DNA of 7,859 nt from Methanobacteriota archaeon (GCA_005879045.1 VBLV01000018.1:1095-8953), one strand, 5' to 3'. Positions 1-7,009 are shown, counted from the stretch's first letter. The notes: generated from the sequence alone by a model not told the origin. Numbers and translations: made by a program.

Positions 1-1
1 G

Positions 2-637
2 GGGAAATCGACGTTGTTCAACATCATTGCCGGGCTCTATCGACCCGACGGCGGGGAGATCTGGTTCGACGGCACGAGAATCGATGGACTGCCCCCGTAT
101 GAGATTGTGCACCTCGGGCTCACGAAGACCTGGCAGATTCCCCACGAACTTCGCAACCTGACGGTCCTGGAGAACCTCGTCCTCGCCGCGAAGAACAATT
201 CCGGCGAGCGATTGCTCAACCTCTTCTTCCGGCCGGGCCAGGTCAAGCGCGACGAGAGGCAATGGCGCGCCCGGGCCCGCGAGGTGCTGAAGTTGACGCA
301 GCTCGACGGACTCGCCAACGAGCATGCGAGGACTCTGTCGGGCGGGCAGAAAAAACTCCTCGAACTCTCGCGAGCGTTGATGTCGGATCCGACGCTCGTC
401 CTTCTCGACGAGCCCGTCGCCGGGGTCAACCCCGCATTGGCCGGGAGTCTCATGGACCTGATCGAGAAGCTTCGGCAGAACGGGAGAACGTTTTTCCTGA
501 TTGAGCACGATATGAATGTGGTCATGAATCGATGCGATTGGGTCATCGTGATGCACCAGGGGCGCCGGATCGCGGAAGGTCGCCCAGAGACGGTGAAAGC
601 GGACCCGGCCGTGATCGAGTCGTACCTCGGGGGATAG
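2..637 (+). CDS. livG: Branched-chain amino acid ABC transporter ATP-binding protein LivG (5' end missing)
   Basis: Cytoplasmic ATPase subunit of a LIV/HAAT-type importer, expected to pair with LivF and drive uptake of branched-chain or other amino acids through LivH/LivM permeases, which are not in the window. The frame is open from base 2 and starts inside the Walker A loop (GKSTLFN), so the start codon and the first few dozen residues lie outside. Visible in order: a Q-loop region (TKTWQIP), the ABC signature LSGGQKK, Walker B LVLLDEP followed by the LivG-typical AGVNP, and the H-loop IEHDMNVVM. The C terminus SYLGG is typical of the family. The TAG stop lies 2 bp before the livF start, so the two are probably co-transcribed and translationally coupled. 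The TTG at base 14 is internal and not a start. The family call is secure; the transported substrate is inferred from the family only. Confidence 0.93.
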   Translation, partial: GKSTLFNIIAGLYRPDGGEIWFDGTRIDGLPPYEIVHLGLTKTWQIPHELRNLTVLENLVLAAKNNSGERLLNLFFRPGQVKRDERQWRARAREVLKLTQLDGLANEHARTLSGGQKKLLELSRALMSDPTLVLLDEPVAGVNPALAGSLMDLIEKLRQNGRTFFLIEHDMNVVMNRCDWVIVMHQGRRIAEGRPETVKADPAVIESYLGG

Positions 638-639
638 GC

Positions 640-1413
640 GTGCTGCTCCAGGCGCAGAACCTCCGGTCCGGCTATGGGGAAATGGAGATCCTCCACGGAG
701 TCTCGATGACCTTGGAGGAGCGAGAGATGGTCGTCCTGATCGGACCGAACGGGGCGGGCAAGTCGACCCTGATCAAGACGATCTTCGGCCTGCTCCGCCC
801 GACCGAGGGCCGGATTCTCTTCCGGGACACGGACATTACCGGTTTCCATCCTCGAGACCTCGTCATCCTGGGACTCGGCTACGTCCCGCAGACCAACAAC
901 ACGTTCCCGACCCTGAGCGTGCTCGAGAATCTCGAGATGGGCGCGATCACCCGGCGGATTTCACCCCTTCCCCATCCGTGGAACCGCGGTCCCGACCGGA
1001 CTCAATCCCGGATGATGAACGATGCCGAAATCCGGGAGCGGGCGACCGAGACGATCGAGATGTTCCCGAATCTCCAGCCGAAACTCCGCGAACCCGCGGG
1101 GAGTCTCAGCGGCGGGGAACAGCAGATGGTCGCGCTCGCGAAATCGATGATGCTTGACCCGGAGGTACTCCTGATCGATGAGCCGTCGGCCGGACTGGCT
1201 CCGAAGCTGGTCGATACGGTCTTCTCCAAGATCGTCGAGATTAATGAAGGCGGCACGGGAATTGTGATGGTCGAGCAGAACGCGAAAAAGGCGCTCGCCA
1301 TCGCGGACCGGGGGTACGTCCTCGAGACCGGGCGGAATCGTTTCGCCGGGACGGGCGAATGGCTCCTCCACAATGCGGACGTCGGGAAGCTGTACCTGGG
1401 CGGCCAAGCCTGA
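640..1413 (+). CDS. livF: Branched-chain amino acid ABC transporter ATP-binding protein LivF
   Basis: Second ATPase subunit of the LIV/HAAT importer, 257 residues. The GTG at 640 was chosen because it places the usual LivF opening (LLQAQNLRSGYGEMEILHGV) at the N terminus and sits 2 bp after the livG stop, with a G-rich stretch just upstream as a possible weak ribosome-binding site. Walker A GPNGAGKST is at residues 35-43, the Q-loop glutamine near 84, the signature LSGGEQQ at 156-162 and Walker B VLLIDE at 176-181. The EQN triplet near 212-214 stands where most ABC ATPases have the H-loop histidine, which is normal for LivF. The protein ends in LYLGG. It is about 20 residues longer than typical LivF proteins because of a Pro/Arg-rich insertion at about residues 104-126, between the ENLEMGA segment and the helices before the signature. 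The reading frame continues cleanly through the insert. Confidence 0.93.
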   Translation: MLLQAQNLRSGYGEMEILHGVSMTLEEREMVVLIGPNGAGKSTLIKTIFGLLRPTEGRILFRDTDITGFHPRDLVILGLGYVPQTNNTFPTLSVLENLEMGAITRRISPLPHPWNRGPDRTQSRMMNDAEIRERATETIEMFPNLQPKLREPAGSLSGGEQQMVALAKSMMLDPEVLLIDEPSAGLAPKLVDTVFSKIVEINEGGTGIVMVEQNAKKALAIADRGYVLETGRNRFAGTGEWLLHNADVGKLYLGGQA

Positions 1414-1420
1414 CCGCTTC

Positions 1421-1436
1421 GAAAAGGGGAAAGGGG
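1421..1436 (-). terminator. Possible pyrimidine-rich terminator of the substrate-binding protein gene
   Basis: Read on the minus strand, the bases just after the stop codon are CCCCTTTCCCCTTTTC. This pyrimidine tract with a T-run lies in the 24 bp gap between the convergent livF and substrate-binding protein genes. Archaeal transcription can end at T-rich tracts without a hairpin. The tract is interrupted by C residues, so this is a weak call. Confidence 0.3.
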
Positions 1437-1437
1437 T

Positions 1438-2856
1438 TCAGAACCGCCGCGTAACGACTGCGGTCTGAACCTTCTCAACGAACCCACTCGACGACGCCGT
1501 GACGACGTGGCTCGACGGCAACAGCGGTGGGGCGGTCTGGATGCTCGACTCCGGGATGAAGGCGAGCCGGACAATCTGGAAGGTGCTGTTTACACCCCAG
1601 ACCTCGTAGGGCCCTCGAACGTCACCGTTCGCGTCGAAGTCCTCCGATCCTGCGGCTCCCTCCCAGTTGACCGAACCACCGGCCGCTAGCGAGGTCAACG
1701 CACGGGTCCAGTTTCCAGGCGTAATCACGGTTCCGGACCCCTTGGCGATGACGGGCAGGTTTGCTTTGATTGCCGTTCCATCGACGGAACCTGCCTTCTG
1801 CGCGGCAAGGGCGATGAGGTAGACCGCATCGTAGGTGTAGTCCGTGTAGAGCACCGGGGTCGAGGTGGTCGTTGTGGCTGCCTTGTATTGGGCCACGAAG
1901 ACGTCGTGAACCGCGCCGAAGGGCGAGACAGGTGACGTCCCCTTGATCTTCGTGACGTCGATGTTCACCTGGGACGAGTGCAGCTGGTCCATGAAGGTCT
2001 GGCTGTCAAGTCCTTCAGAGAAAATCCACGGCCGGTTCCACCCGGTGTTGCTCGAGAGGCCTTGCTGCCATTGGGTCATCAAGATAAGCCCCTCGCCGGG
2101 GAAGCCGGCGAAGTAGACCGCTTGCGGGTTGGTCGAGAACAAGGTCTGAAGGTCGGTCGTGAACGTCGTGGCCTTCGGGTTGATGATCACGGTCGTGTTC
2201 ACGTGGCCGCCGAGCGCGGTGAACTTGGTGTTGATCACGCCCACAAGCCCTCGCCCGTACGAATCGTCGCGTCCGACCAGGTTGACATACCGGTAGGACA
2301 GGTTGGTAAAGAGGTAGTTGGCTGCGACCACGCCCTGAAGCGCGTCCGAGGGCGCGGTCCGGAAGAAGTAGCCGCCGGTCAAGGTCAGGTTGGACAACGC
2401 GGGCGACGTCGCCGACGGAGAGACCATCGGGACGCCCGCCGCCTTTGCAATTCCAATCGAGGCGATCGTGCCGCCGGAGAACTGCGCGCCGACAATCGCG
2501 TTCACGTGGTTCTGGGTGATCAACTTCGTCGTGGCGGCGGCAGCCGCCGTTTGGTCCGTCTGGTCGTCCTCCGTGAACAGCTGAATGGGCTGGCCGAGCA
2601 CGCCGCCCGCGGCGTTGATTTGATGAACAGCGAGATATGCGCCCTGCGTATCGCCCGGCCCGTACTGGCTTAGCGCACCCGTAATCGACAGCAACGTCCC
2701 GATCCGAAGGGCGGGCTTCGTCGGGGCGGGATTGAACAATCCGCCCAGTACCGCGGCCAAGACGACCACGATGATTACGACGATGACTGCAACCGCAATC
2801 CACACTGCTCTGCTCTTCGGGGCAGGCTTCGCTCCCGAAGGTGTAGGCTCCTCCAT
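1438..2856 (-). CDS. Membrane-anchored periplasmic-type substrate-binding protein (LivK/Peripla_BP_6-like)
   Basis: Extracytoplasmic receptor for an amino-acid-type ABC importer, probably feeding the LivG/LivF ATPases encoded convergently 24 bp away. From the ATG at 2856 the protein has 472 residues. A short Pro/Lys-rich cytosolic tail leads into one strong hydrophobic helix at about residues 18-40, with no lipobox cysteine and no obvious cleavage site, so it looks anchored by an uncleaved helix. The family fold follows: IGTLLSITGALSQYG opens the binding domain, then INAAGGVLGQPIQL, DDQTDQTAAAAA and VGAQFSGGTIASIGIAKAAGVP, and a typical lobe-2 region with VNLVGRDDSYGRG and VYFAGFPGEG. An in-frame ATG at 2886 would add ten residues, but the TTTAAA box would then sit only about 6 bp before it; ATG 2856 fits that promoter better. 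The exact ligand cannot be read from the sequence. Confidence 0.88.
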   Translation of the reverse strand: MEEPTPSGAKPAPKSRAVWIAVAVIVVIIVVVLAAVLGGLFNPAPTKPALRIGTLLSITGALSQYGPGDTQGAYLAVHQINAAGGVLGQPIQLFTEDDQTDQTAAAAATTKLITQNHVNAIVGAQFSGGTIASIGIAKAAGVPMVSPSATSPALSNLTLTGGYFFRTAPSDALQGVVAANYLFTNLSYRYVNLVGRDDSYGRGLVGVINTKFTALGGHVNTTVIINPKATTFTTDLQTLFSTNPQAVYFAGFPGEGLILMTQWQQGLSSNTGWNRPWIFSEGLDSQTFMDQLHSSQVNIDVTKIKGTSPVSPFGAVHDVFVAQYKAATTTTSTPVLYTDYTYDAVYLIALAAQKAGSVDGTAIKANLPVIAKGSGTVITPGNWTRALTSLAAGGSVNWEGAAGSEDFDANGDVRGPYEVWGVNSTFQIVRLAFIPESSIQTAPPLLPSSHVVTASSSGFVEKVQTAVVTRRF

Positions 2857-2887
2857 AATAACCCCGGGGGCGTCATGTTGTGACATG

Positions 2888-2895
2888 GTTTAAAC
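2888..2895 (-). promoter_or_regulatory. TATA-like box of the substrate-binding protein gene
   Basis: The palindromic GTTTAAAC is centred about 35 bp before the ATG at 2856. With the usual archaeal spacing of about 26-27 bp this predicts transcription from about base 2865 and a leader of about 9 nt. The position argues against the upstream ATG at 2886 as the start. Confidence 0.5.
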
Positions 2896-2916
2896 GTTCT
2901 GGCCCCGTCTGAAACT

Positions 2917-2933
2917 TGGCCAACGTTAGGCCA
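2917..2933. repeat. Short inverted repeat TGGCC-7-GGCCA upstream of the substrate-binding protein promoter
   Basis: TGGCC (2917-2921) and GGCCA (2929-2933) flank the 7-base spacer AACGTTA. In the minus-strand orientation the repeat lies about 22-45 bp upstream of the TATA-like box at 2888-2895, where archaeal transcription factors such as Lrp-type regulators often bind. A 5 bp arm is short and may be chance in GC-rich DNA. Confidence 0.25.
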
Positions 2934-2990
2934 GTATTCGAACTCAGAAACGCGAAATCGCAACCCTTGGGGGAGGGCGGCGCACGGCGT

Positions 2991-3230
2991 TCAAAGAGGG
3001 CGGTCTCGACGATAGATGAGGTAGGCGACCAGCCCGAACACCGGAACCAGGAACACGATGGCGAACCAAAAGAGGCTGTTCATGCCGCGAATCCGGGCGT
3101 CCTGGTAGACCCACAACGCGATGAGGAGGAATGCCACGTACAGACCGAGAAGGAAAAGCCAGAATCCGACGGCAGAGCCCGACGCGGTCGCTTGGAACGG
3201 GGTCGCGATCTCTCCCAGAACGACGGGCAT
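2991..3230 (-). CDS. Small two-helix membrane protein resembling the PLDc_N (phospholipase D N-terminal) family
   Basis: A 79-residue protein with hydrophobic helices at about residues 23-43 and 51-72. They are joined by the polar turn WVYQDARIRGMN and followed by the basic tail YRRDRP. The spacing of helix, WVYQDARxRG loop, helix with VFGLVAYLIYRR matches the small PLDc_N-type membrane domain, whose function is unknown when it stands alone. ATG 3230 is preferred over the GTG at 3239 because GGTGA, a Shine-Dalgarno-like element, lies at 3240-3236, five bases before ATG 3230, and the GTG falls inside it. The gene diverges from the zinc-ribbon membrane protein gene and appears to share its AT-rich promoter. 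Membrane location is well supported; any role is unknown. Confidence 0.72.
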   Translation of the reverse strand: MPVVLGEIATPFQATASGSAVGFWLFLLGLYVAFLLIALWVYQDARIRGMNSLFWFAIVFLVPVFGLVAYLIYRRDRPL

Positions 3231-3280
3231 CTCGCTCACCCTACGACGCGGTCTCTATCGCGCGGCATTCCCGCAAGCAA

Positions 3281-3290
3281 TATTTATATC
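3281..3290. promoter_or_regulatory. Shared TATA element between two divergent small membrane-protein genes
   Basis: TATTTATATC is the only strongly AT-rich block in this GC-rich gap. On the plus strand TTTATAT (3283-3289) predicts transcription from about 3312, leaving a leader of about 19 nt that contains GGAGGGG before the start at 3331. On the minus strand ATATAAATA (3289-3281) predicts transcription from about 3258, about 28 nt before ATG 3230. One TATA element could therefore serve both genes. Confidence 0.6.
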
Positions 3291-3317
3291 ATTATGCGCG
3301 AATTCGTCGAATCGACA

Positions 3318-3324
3318 GGAGGGG
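3318..3324 (+). promoter_or_regulatory. Shine-Dalgarno sequence that points to a CTG start
   Basis: GGAGGGG lies 6 bases before CTG 3331. No ATG, GTG or TTG exists in this frame between the promoter and the first membrane helix; the next GTG (3373) would cut that helix in half. The ATG at 3294 is in another frame, so the ribosome site decides the start. Confidence 0.55.
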
Positions 3325-3330
3325 ACTCGT

Positions 3331-3693
3331 CTGGCCGAGCTGACCACAGGCGCCCTGCTGCTCGTAATTGGCGTGGCCTTATCGGTCATCGGAATCCTGT
3401 TCTTCCCGTTTCTCTGCATCGGCATCCCTCTCCTGATCGTTGGGGTCATCCTCATCGTCGCTGAGGGAGGGCAGGTGACGAAGTCCCATCCGCCGATGTA
3501 CCCGGCGTACCCGGGTCCCTATGGATTTCCGCCGTACGCGCCGCTACCGCCCCCAGCCCAACCCGTACCGACCGCGCGGGACGCGGGTCAGCCTCCCACC
3601 GCGGCGACGGGTCGCTTCTGCACAAACTGCGGCTCGCCGGTCGCGACCGGGATGTCATTCTGCCCGAGCTGCGGGACCCGCCTCGCCACGTGA
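3331..3693 (+). CDS. Two-helix membrane protein with proline-rich linker and C-terminal zinc ribbon; predicted CTG start
   Basis: A 120-residue protein if translation begins at CTG 3331. Two hydrophobic helices (about residues 8-24 and 27-44) are followed by a Pro/Tyr-rich linker (about 52-87, with PMYPAYPGPYGFPPYAPLPP) and a zinc ribbon with CxxC pairs at C97/C100 and C111/C114, a pattern typical of the small zinc_ribbon/DZR domains common in archaeal proteins. The helices probably form a hairpin with the ribbon on the cytosolic side, a layout suited to recruiting a partner to the membrane, though no partner can be named. The open frame runs much further upstream, but that part overlaps the divergent promoter and the neighbouring gene on the other strand and has no protein-like character. 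A CTG start is unusual; the alternatives are a sequencing error at the first codon or a shorter product from GTG 3373. Confidence 0.72.
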   Translation: MAELTTGALLLVIGVALSVIGILFFPFLCIGIPLLIVGVILIVAEGGQVTKSHPPMYPAYPGPYGFPPYAPLPPPAQPVPTARDAGQPPTAATGRFCTNCGSPVATGMSFCPSCGTRLAT

Positions 3694-3708
3694 GCCGCCG
3701 CGCGATGC

Positions 3709-3716
3709 CTTTATGG
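3709..3716 (+). promoter_or_regulatory. TATA-like box of the HMG-CoA reductase gene
   Basis: CTTTATGG is centred about 36 bp before GTG 3749. Standard archaeal spacing puts the transcript start near 3739, with a leader of about 10 nt containing GGTG (3740-3743). The ATG at 3713 lies inside this box and so is an unlikely start. Confidence 0.45.
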
Positions 3717-3748
3717 CGGGACAGTCTTCTCCGACGCACGGTGCCGCC

Positions 3749-5015
<1,267 letters not shown>

Positions 5016-5041
5016 GGAATATCCTCGAGCGGAAATATTCC
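5016..5041. repeat. Inverted repeat abutting the HMG-CoA reductase stop codon
   Basis: GGAATAT (5016-5022) and ATATTCC (5035-5041) form a perfect 7 bp stem around a 12-base loop that begins directly after the TGA stop. No T-run follows, so a bacterial-type terminator is unlikely. It could be an RNA 3'-end hairpin or part of a recombination site, as it marks the border between the chromosomal-looking gene and the recombinase block. Confidence 0.4.
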
Positions 5042-5280
5042 CGGGAGGGTAGAACAGCTCAGACCAATAATATGCGCGCTTGCGACGGTACCAGCGATAC
5101 TTTTCCATGGACGAGCGATTTGGCGATTTTCCCTGTTACGGAGTAGCACGAAGTCCGTCAATGACCGTCGTAAATATCCATACAAACCGATAAAAGTGAA
5201 GCCCCGTCGGATCGCGTCTTGCCTTCTTTGATAGATGTTAATCGTACATCAGTGCGTCAGACTTTCGTCCGACCGGCAGT
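5042..5280. other. AT-richer intergenic region between HMG-CoA reductase and the recombinase
   Basis: No convincing gene is visible. The only plus-strand ATG frame of note (5072) gives 24 residues without a ribosome site. The DNA is clearly less GC-rich than the flanking genes, with scattered AT clusters such as TAAATATCC and CGATAAAAG. No tRNA fold and no long repeat was found. It is a reasonable place for one end of an inserted element or for an attachment site, but no site can be picked out by eye. Confidence 0.4.
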
Positions 5281-5288
5281 CTTTATTA
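5281..5288 (+). promoter_or_regulatory. TATA-like box of the serine recombinase gene
   Basis: CTTTATTA is centred about 29 bp before ATG 5314, so transcription would start at or within about 3 bases of the start codon. This predicts a leaderless or nearly leaderless mRNA, common in archaea. Confidence 0.55.
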
Positions 5289-5313
5289 GTTTGACGCTCC
5301 TTCGCGCCGCGGG

Positions 5314-6237
5314 ATGGGTGCACAGATCCGAGTCGCGATCTACACTAGGGTCTCCACCGAGGACCAAGCCAAGGAAGGCTTTTCCCTGGAGGCGCAACGC
5401 GAGCGGCTCGAGGCGTACTGCCTCGCCCGGGACTGGTCCGTCGCGGCCCGCTACACCGATGAAGGTCACTCGGGCCGGAACATCCGACGTCCCGCGTATC
5501 AGAAGATGATGGCCGAACGGGACGCATGGGACGCGTTGCTCGTCATCAAGATGGACCGGATCCACCGGAACTCACGGAACTTCATGGAAATGATGGAAAA
5601 CCTGGGGGAGTGGAAGAAGGACTTCGTGTCCGCCTCCGAGTCCCTCGACACCTCGACTGCGATGGGGCGCTTCGTCATGGACATCATCCAACGGATCGCC
5701 CAGCTCGAATCCGAGCAGATCGGCGAACGCGTGAAAATGGGGATGACGCAGAAGGCGCGCGTCGGCCCCGGCATTCTCGGATTCCATCCGCCCCTCGGCT
5801 ACGACGTCACGGAAGGCCGGCTCGTCCCGATCGAGGCCGAAGCCGAGGTCGTCCGAGAGATGTTCGACCTGTGCCTGGAGGGCCGCACGCTCGAGGAGAC
5901 CGCGGCGGATCTGAACGCGAACGGTCGGCGGACGAAACGCGACACCGCCTGGACGCCAATCAAGGTGTACCGCATACTTCACAACCCGGTCTACGCCGGG
6001 TTCCTCCGCTGGGATGGAATCGTGCGGAAGGCCGACCACGATCCCCTCGTGGCGGTCGAAGAGTTCAACGAAGCCCAAGAACGCTTGAGATCGAGGGCGC
6101 CGCTCTCGAACGCGCACGCCCCGCCTCTGATCCTTCCAATCGTCCAAGTCGAAAAAATCAACGATGCGCTAGAACGCGCAGGACCGGGAGCACCGCTATC
6201 CAGCGCACAGGCCCCGCAGGTTTTAGAGGAGGCCTGA
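5314..6237 (+). CDS. Large-serine-recombinase-type site-specific recombinase with catalytic domain but no C-terminal zinc-ribbon tail
   Basis: A 307-residue DNA recombinase expected to cut and rejoin DNA through a phosphoserine link. The resolvase domain (about 1-150) has RVAIYTRVSTEDQ with nucleophile Ser14 and Arg12, DEGHSG with RRP near 58-60, and KMDRIHRNSRNF with Asp81, Arg82 and Arg85 matching the conserved active-site positions. The long helix (about 120-150, IIQRIAQLESEQIGERV) follows, then the recombinase DNA-binding domain (about 160-250: LGYDV, EVVREMFDLCLEG, ADLNANGRRT, YRILHNPVYAGFL). Canonical large serine integrases continue into a zinc ribbon with a coiled coil and reach about 450-550 residues. 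This one instead ends in two 31-residue repeats. The downstream gene starts 3 bp after its stop, so the two are surely one operon. Role as integrase, invertase or transposase is undecided because no target sites are seen. Confidence 0.9.
   Translation: MGAQIRVAIYTRVSTEDQAKEGFSLEAQRERLEAYCLARDWSVAARYTDEGHSGRNIRRPAYQKMMAERDAWDALLVIKMDRIHRNSRNFMEMMENLGEWKKDFVSASESLDTSTAMGRFVMDIIQRIAQLESEQIGERVKMGMTQKARVGPGILGFHPPLGYDVTEGRLVPIEAEAEVVREMFDLCLEGRTLEETAADLNANGRRTKRDTAWTPIKVYRILHNPVYAGFLRWDGIVRKADHDPLVAVEEFNEAQERLRSRAPLSNAHAPPLILPIVQVEKINDALERAGPGAPLSSAQAPQVLEEA
6049..6234 (+). repeat. Tandem in-frame duplication, 2 x 93 bp, at the recombinase C terminus
   Basis: Unit 1 (6049-6141) and unit 2 (6142-6234) are each exactly 31 codons, and the second ends at the stop codon. 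The protein units align without gaps, sharing V-V-E, N-acid-A, ER and APLS-A-AP. About 15 of the first 28 residues are identical, and by hand count about two-thirds of bases match over the first 27 codons. Unit 1 includes the last helix of the recombinase domain (VEEFNEAQERL). Confidence 0.75.
6228..6232 (+). promoter_or_regulatory. Ribosome-binding site of the second recombinase-family gene
   Basis: GGAGG lies 8 bases before ATG 6241 and inside the last codons of the upstream recombinase gene. It shows that the second protein has its own start and is not the read-through half of a gene broken by a stop codon. Confidence 0.75.
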
Positions 6238-6240
6238 GGC

Positions 6241-6966
6241 ATGGAGGGCCGGTGTCAGCGTTGCTGGAGCACCAAGAACCTCGTGAGTCACGAGGTCGAT
6301 GCCAATCCGCGTGCGGATCCCACGATCCGTCGGGAGAAGGTCCTCCTCTGCAAGCATTGCGTGGACGGGTCTCCTGGAGACGCCCTCCTCTTCTGGGAAG
6401 TCTATATGCGCTTCGGGTCGACTCGCGAGATGCTCCAGCATTACGCGTCCGACTCCGAGGACGAGGCGCTCCGAAAGCTGTGCGTCGAGCGGGACCTTAA
6501 CGAGCGCGAGGTGCTGCGCCGGGCCCGAGGACTGCAAAGCGTGGAAGCATTGAACAACGCGGTGAAGAAAGCGAATGCGTTCCTGACCTACGCGAGTCCC
6601 TACGGATACGACTACGTGGACGGCGTCCTCCAGGTGAAGAACGAAGAGGCGCGCGTGGTCTCGCTGATCTTCCGTCGCTATCTGGAGGGCAAAGGGATCG
6701 CCAAGATTTGCCAAGAGCTCAACCGCGATGGCTACCGGACGAAGACCGGCCGGGCCTGGGCGAGCCAGACCATTGCGAACATCCTGAGCAACCCGGTGTA
6801 CTGCGGCTTGGCGCGTCTGAACGGTGGCATCAAGCGCGGAAAGCACGAGCCCCTCATCGAGATCGACACGTTCAACCGAGTGCAGAACGAGATGCAACGC
6901 CGGATCCGACGACCGGATCAGCGGAAAGAGCAGACCCCTCAATTCCGGCTCGAGGACTACACCTAG
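6241..6966 (+). CDS. Non-catalytic serine-recombinase paralogue: HNH-like zinc finger fused to a recombinase DNA-binding domain
   Basis: 241 residues with no resolvase catalytic domain, so it cannot cut DNA by the serine mechanism. Residues 1-41 form an HNH/treble-clef-like zinc module: C5-x2-C8, LVSHEVDANP with H17, and LLCKHC with C37/C40. Where active HNH enzymes have the general-base His (HH or DH) it has Glu18, and Val41 stands where a His often follows the last Cys, so nuclease activity looks lost. Residues 48-97 are helical, charged and unrecognised. Residues 119-223 are a clear recombinase DNA-binding domain (SPYGYDYVDG, EARVVSLIFRRYLEGKGIAKI, ELNRDGYRTKTGRAW, ILSNPVYCGL, HEPLIEIDTFNRVQNEMQRR), aligning with the same region of the gene upstream. 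It is translated from its own GGAGG site 3 bp after that gene and ends with TAG and TGA back to back. It probably acts as a DNA-binding partner or regulator of the catalytic protein; a decayed fusion product is the alternative. Confidence 0.85.
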   Translation: MEGRCQRCWSTKNLVSHEVDANPRADPTIRREKVLLCKHCVDGSPGDALLFWEVYMRFGSTREMLQHYASDSEDEALRKLCVERDLNEREVLRRARGLQSVEALNNAVKKANAFLTYASPYGYDYVDGVLQVKNEEARVVSLIFRRYLEGKGIAKICQELNRDGYRTKTGRAWASQTIANILSNPVYCGLARLNGGIKRGKHEPLIEIDTFNRVQNEMQRRIRRPDQRKEQTPQFRLEDYT

Positions 6967-7009
6967 TGAGCCGACCCAATTCGTATTCGACACTCCGCTC
7001 CCGACCTGA

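Noticed and set aside
37..849. 270-codon open frame on the minus strand across livG and livF
   Set aside because: Antisense shadow of two well recognised ABC ATPase genes.
1978..2673. 231-codon plus-strand open frame opposite the substrate-binding protein
   Set aside because: Low-complexity Arg/Gly/Val-rich translation with no motif; the minus-strand protein is a clear family member.
5042..5070. tRNA-like string GGTAGAACAGCTCAG
   Set aside because: It resembles D-arm consensus pieces in the wrong order, and no TΨC arm, anticodon stem or acceptor pairing follows.
5072..5146. 24-residue open frame in the intergenic region
   Set aside because: No ribosome site at the right distance, no TATA box and no recognisable composition.
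5156..5164. CGTCAATGA, repeated at 7838-7846, as a possible direct repeat flanking the recombinase block
   Set aside because: A nine-base match between regions of this size is expected fairly often by chance and the flanks do not match.
6225..6245. The two recombinase-family genes as one gene split by a nonsense mutation
   Set aside because: The second protein has its own GGAGG site and repeats the recombinase domain already present in the first, so they are paralogues and not two halves of one protein.
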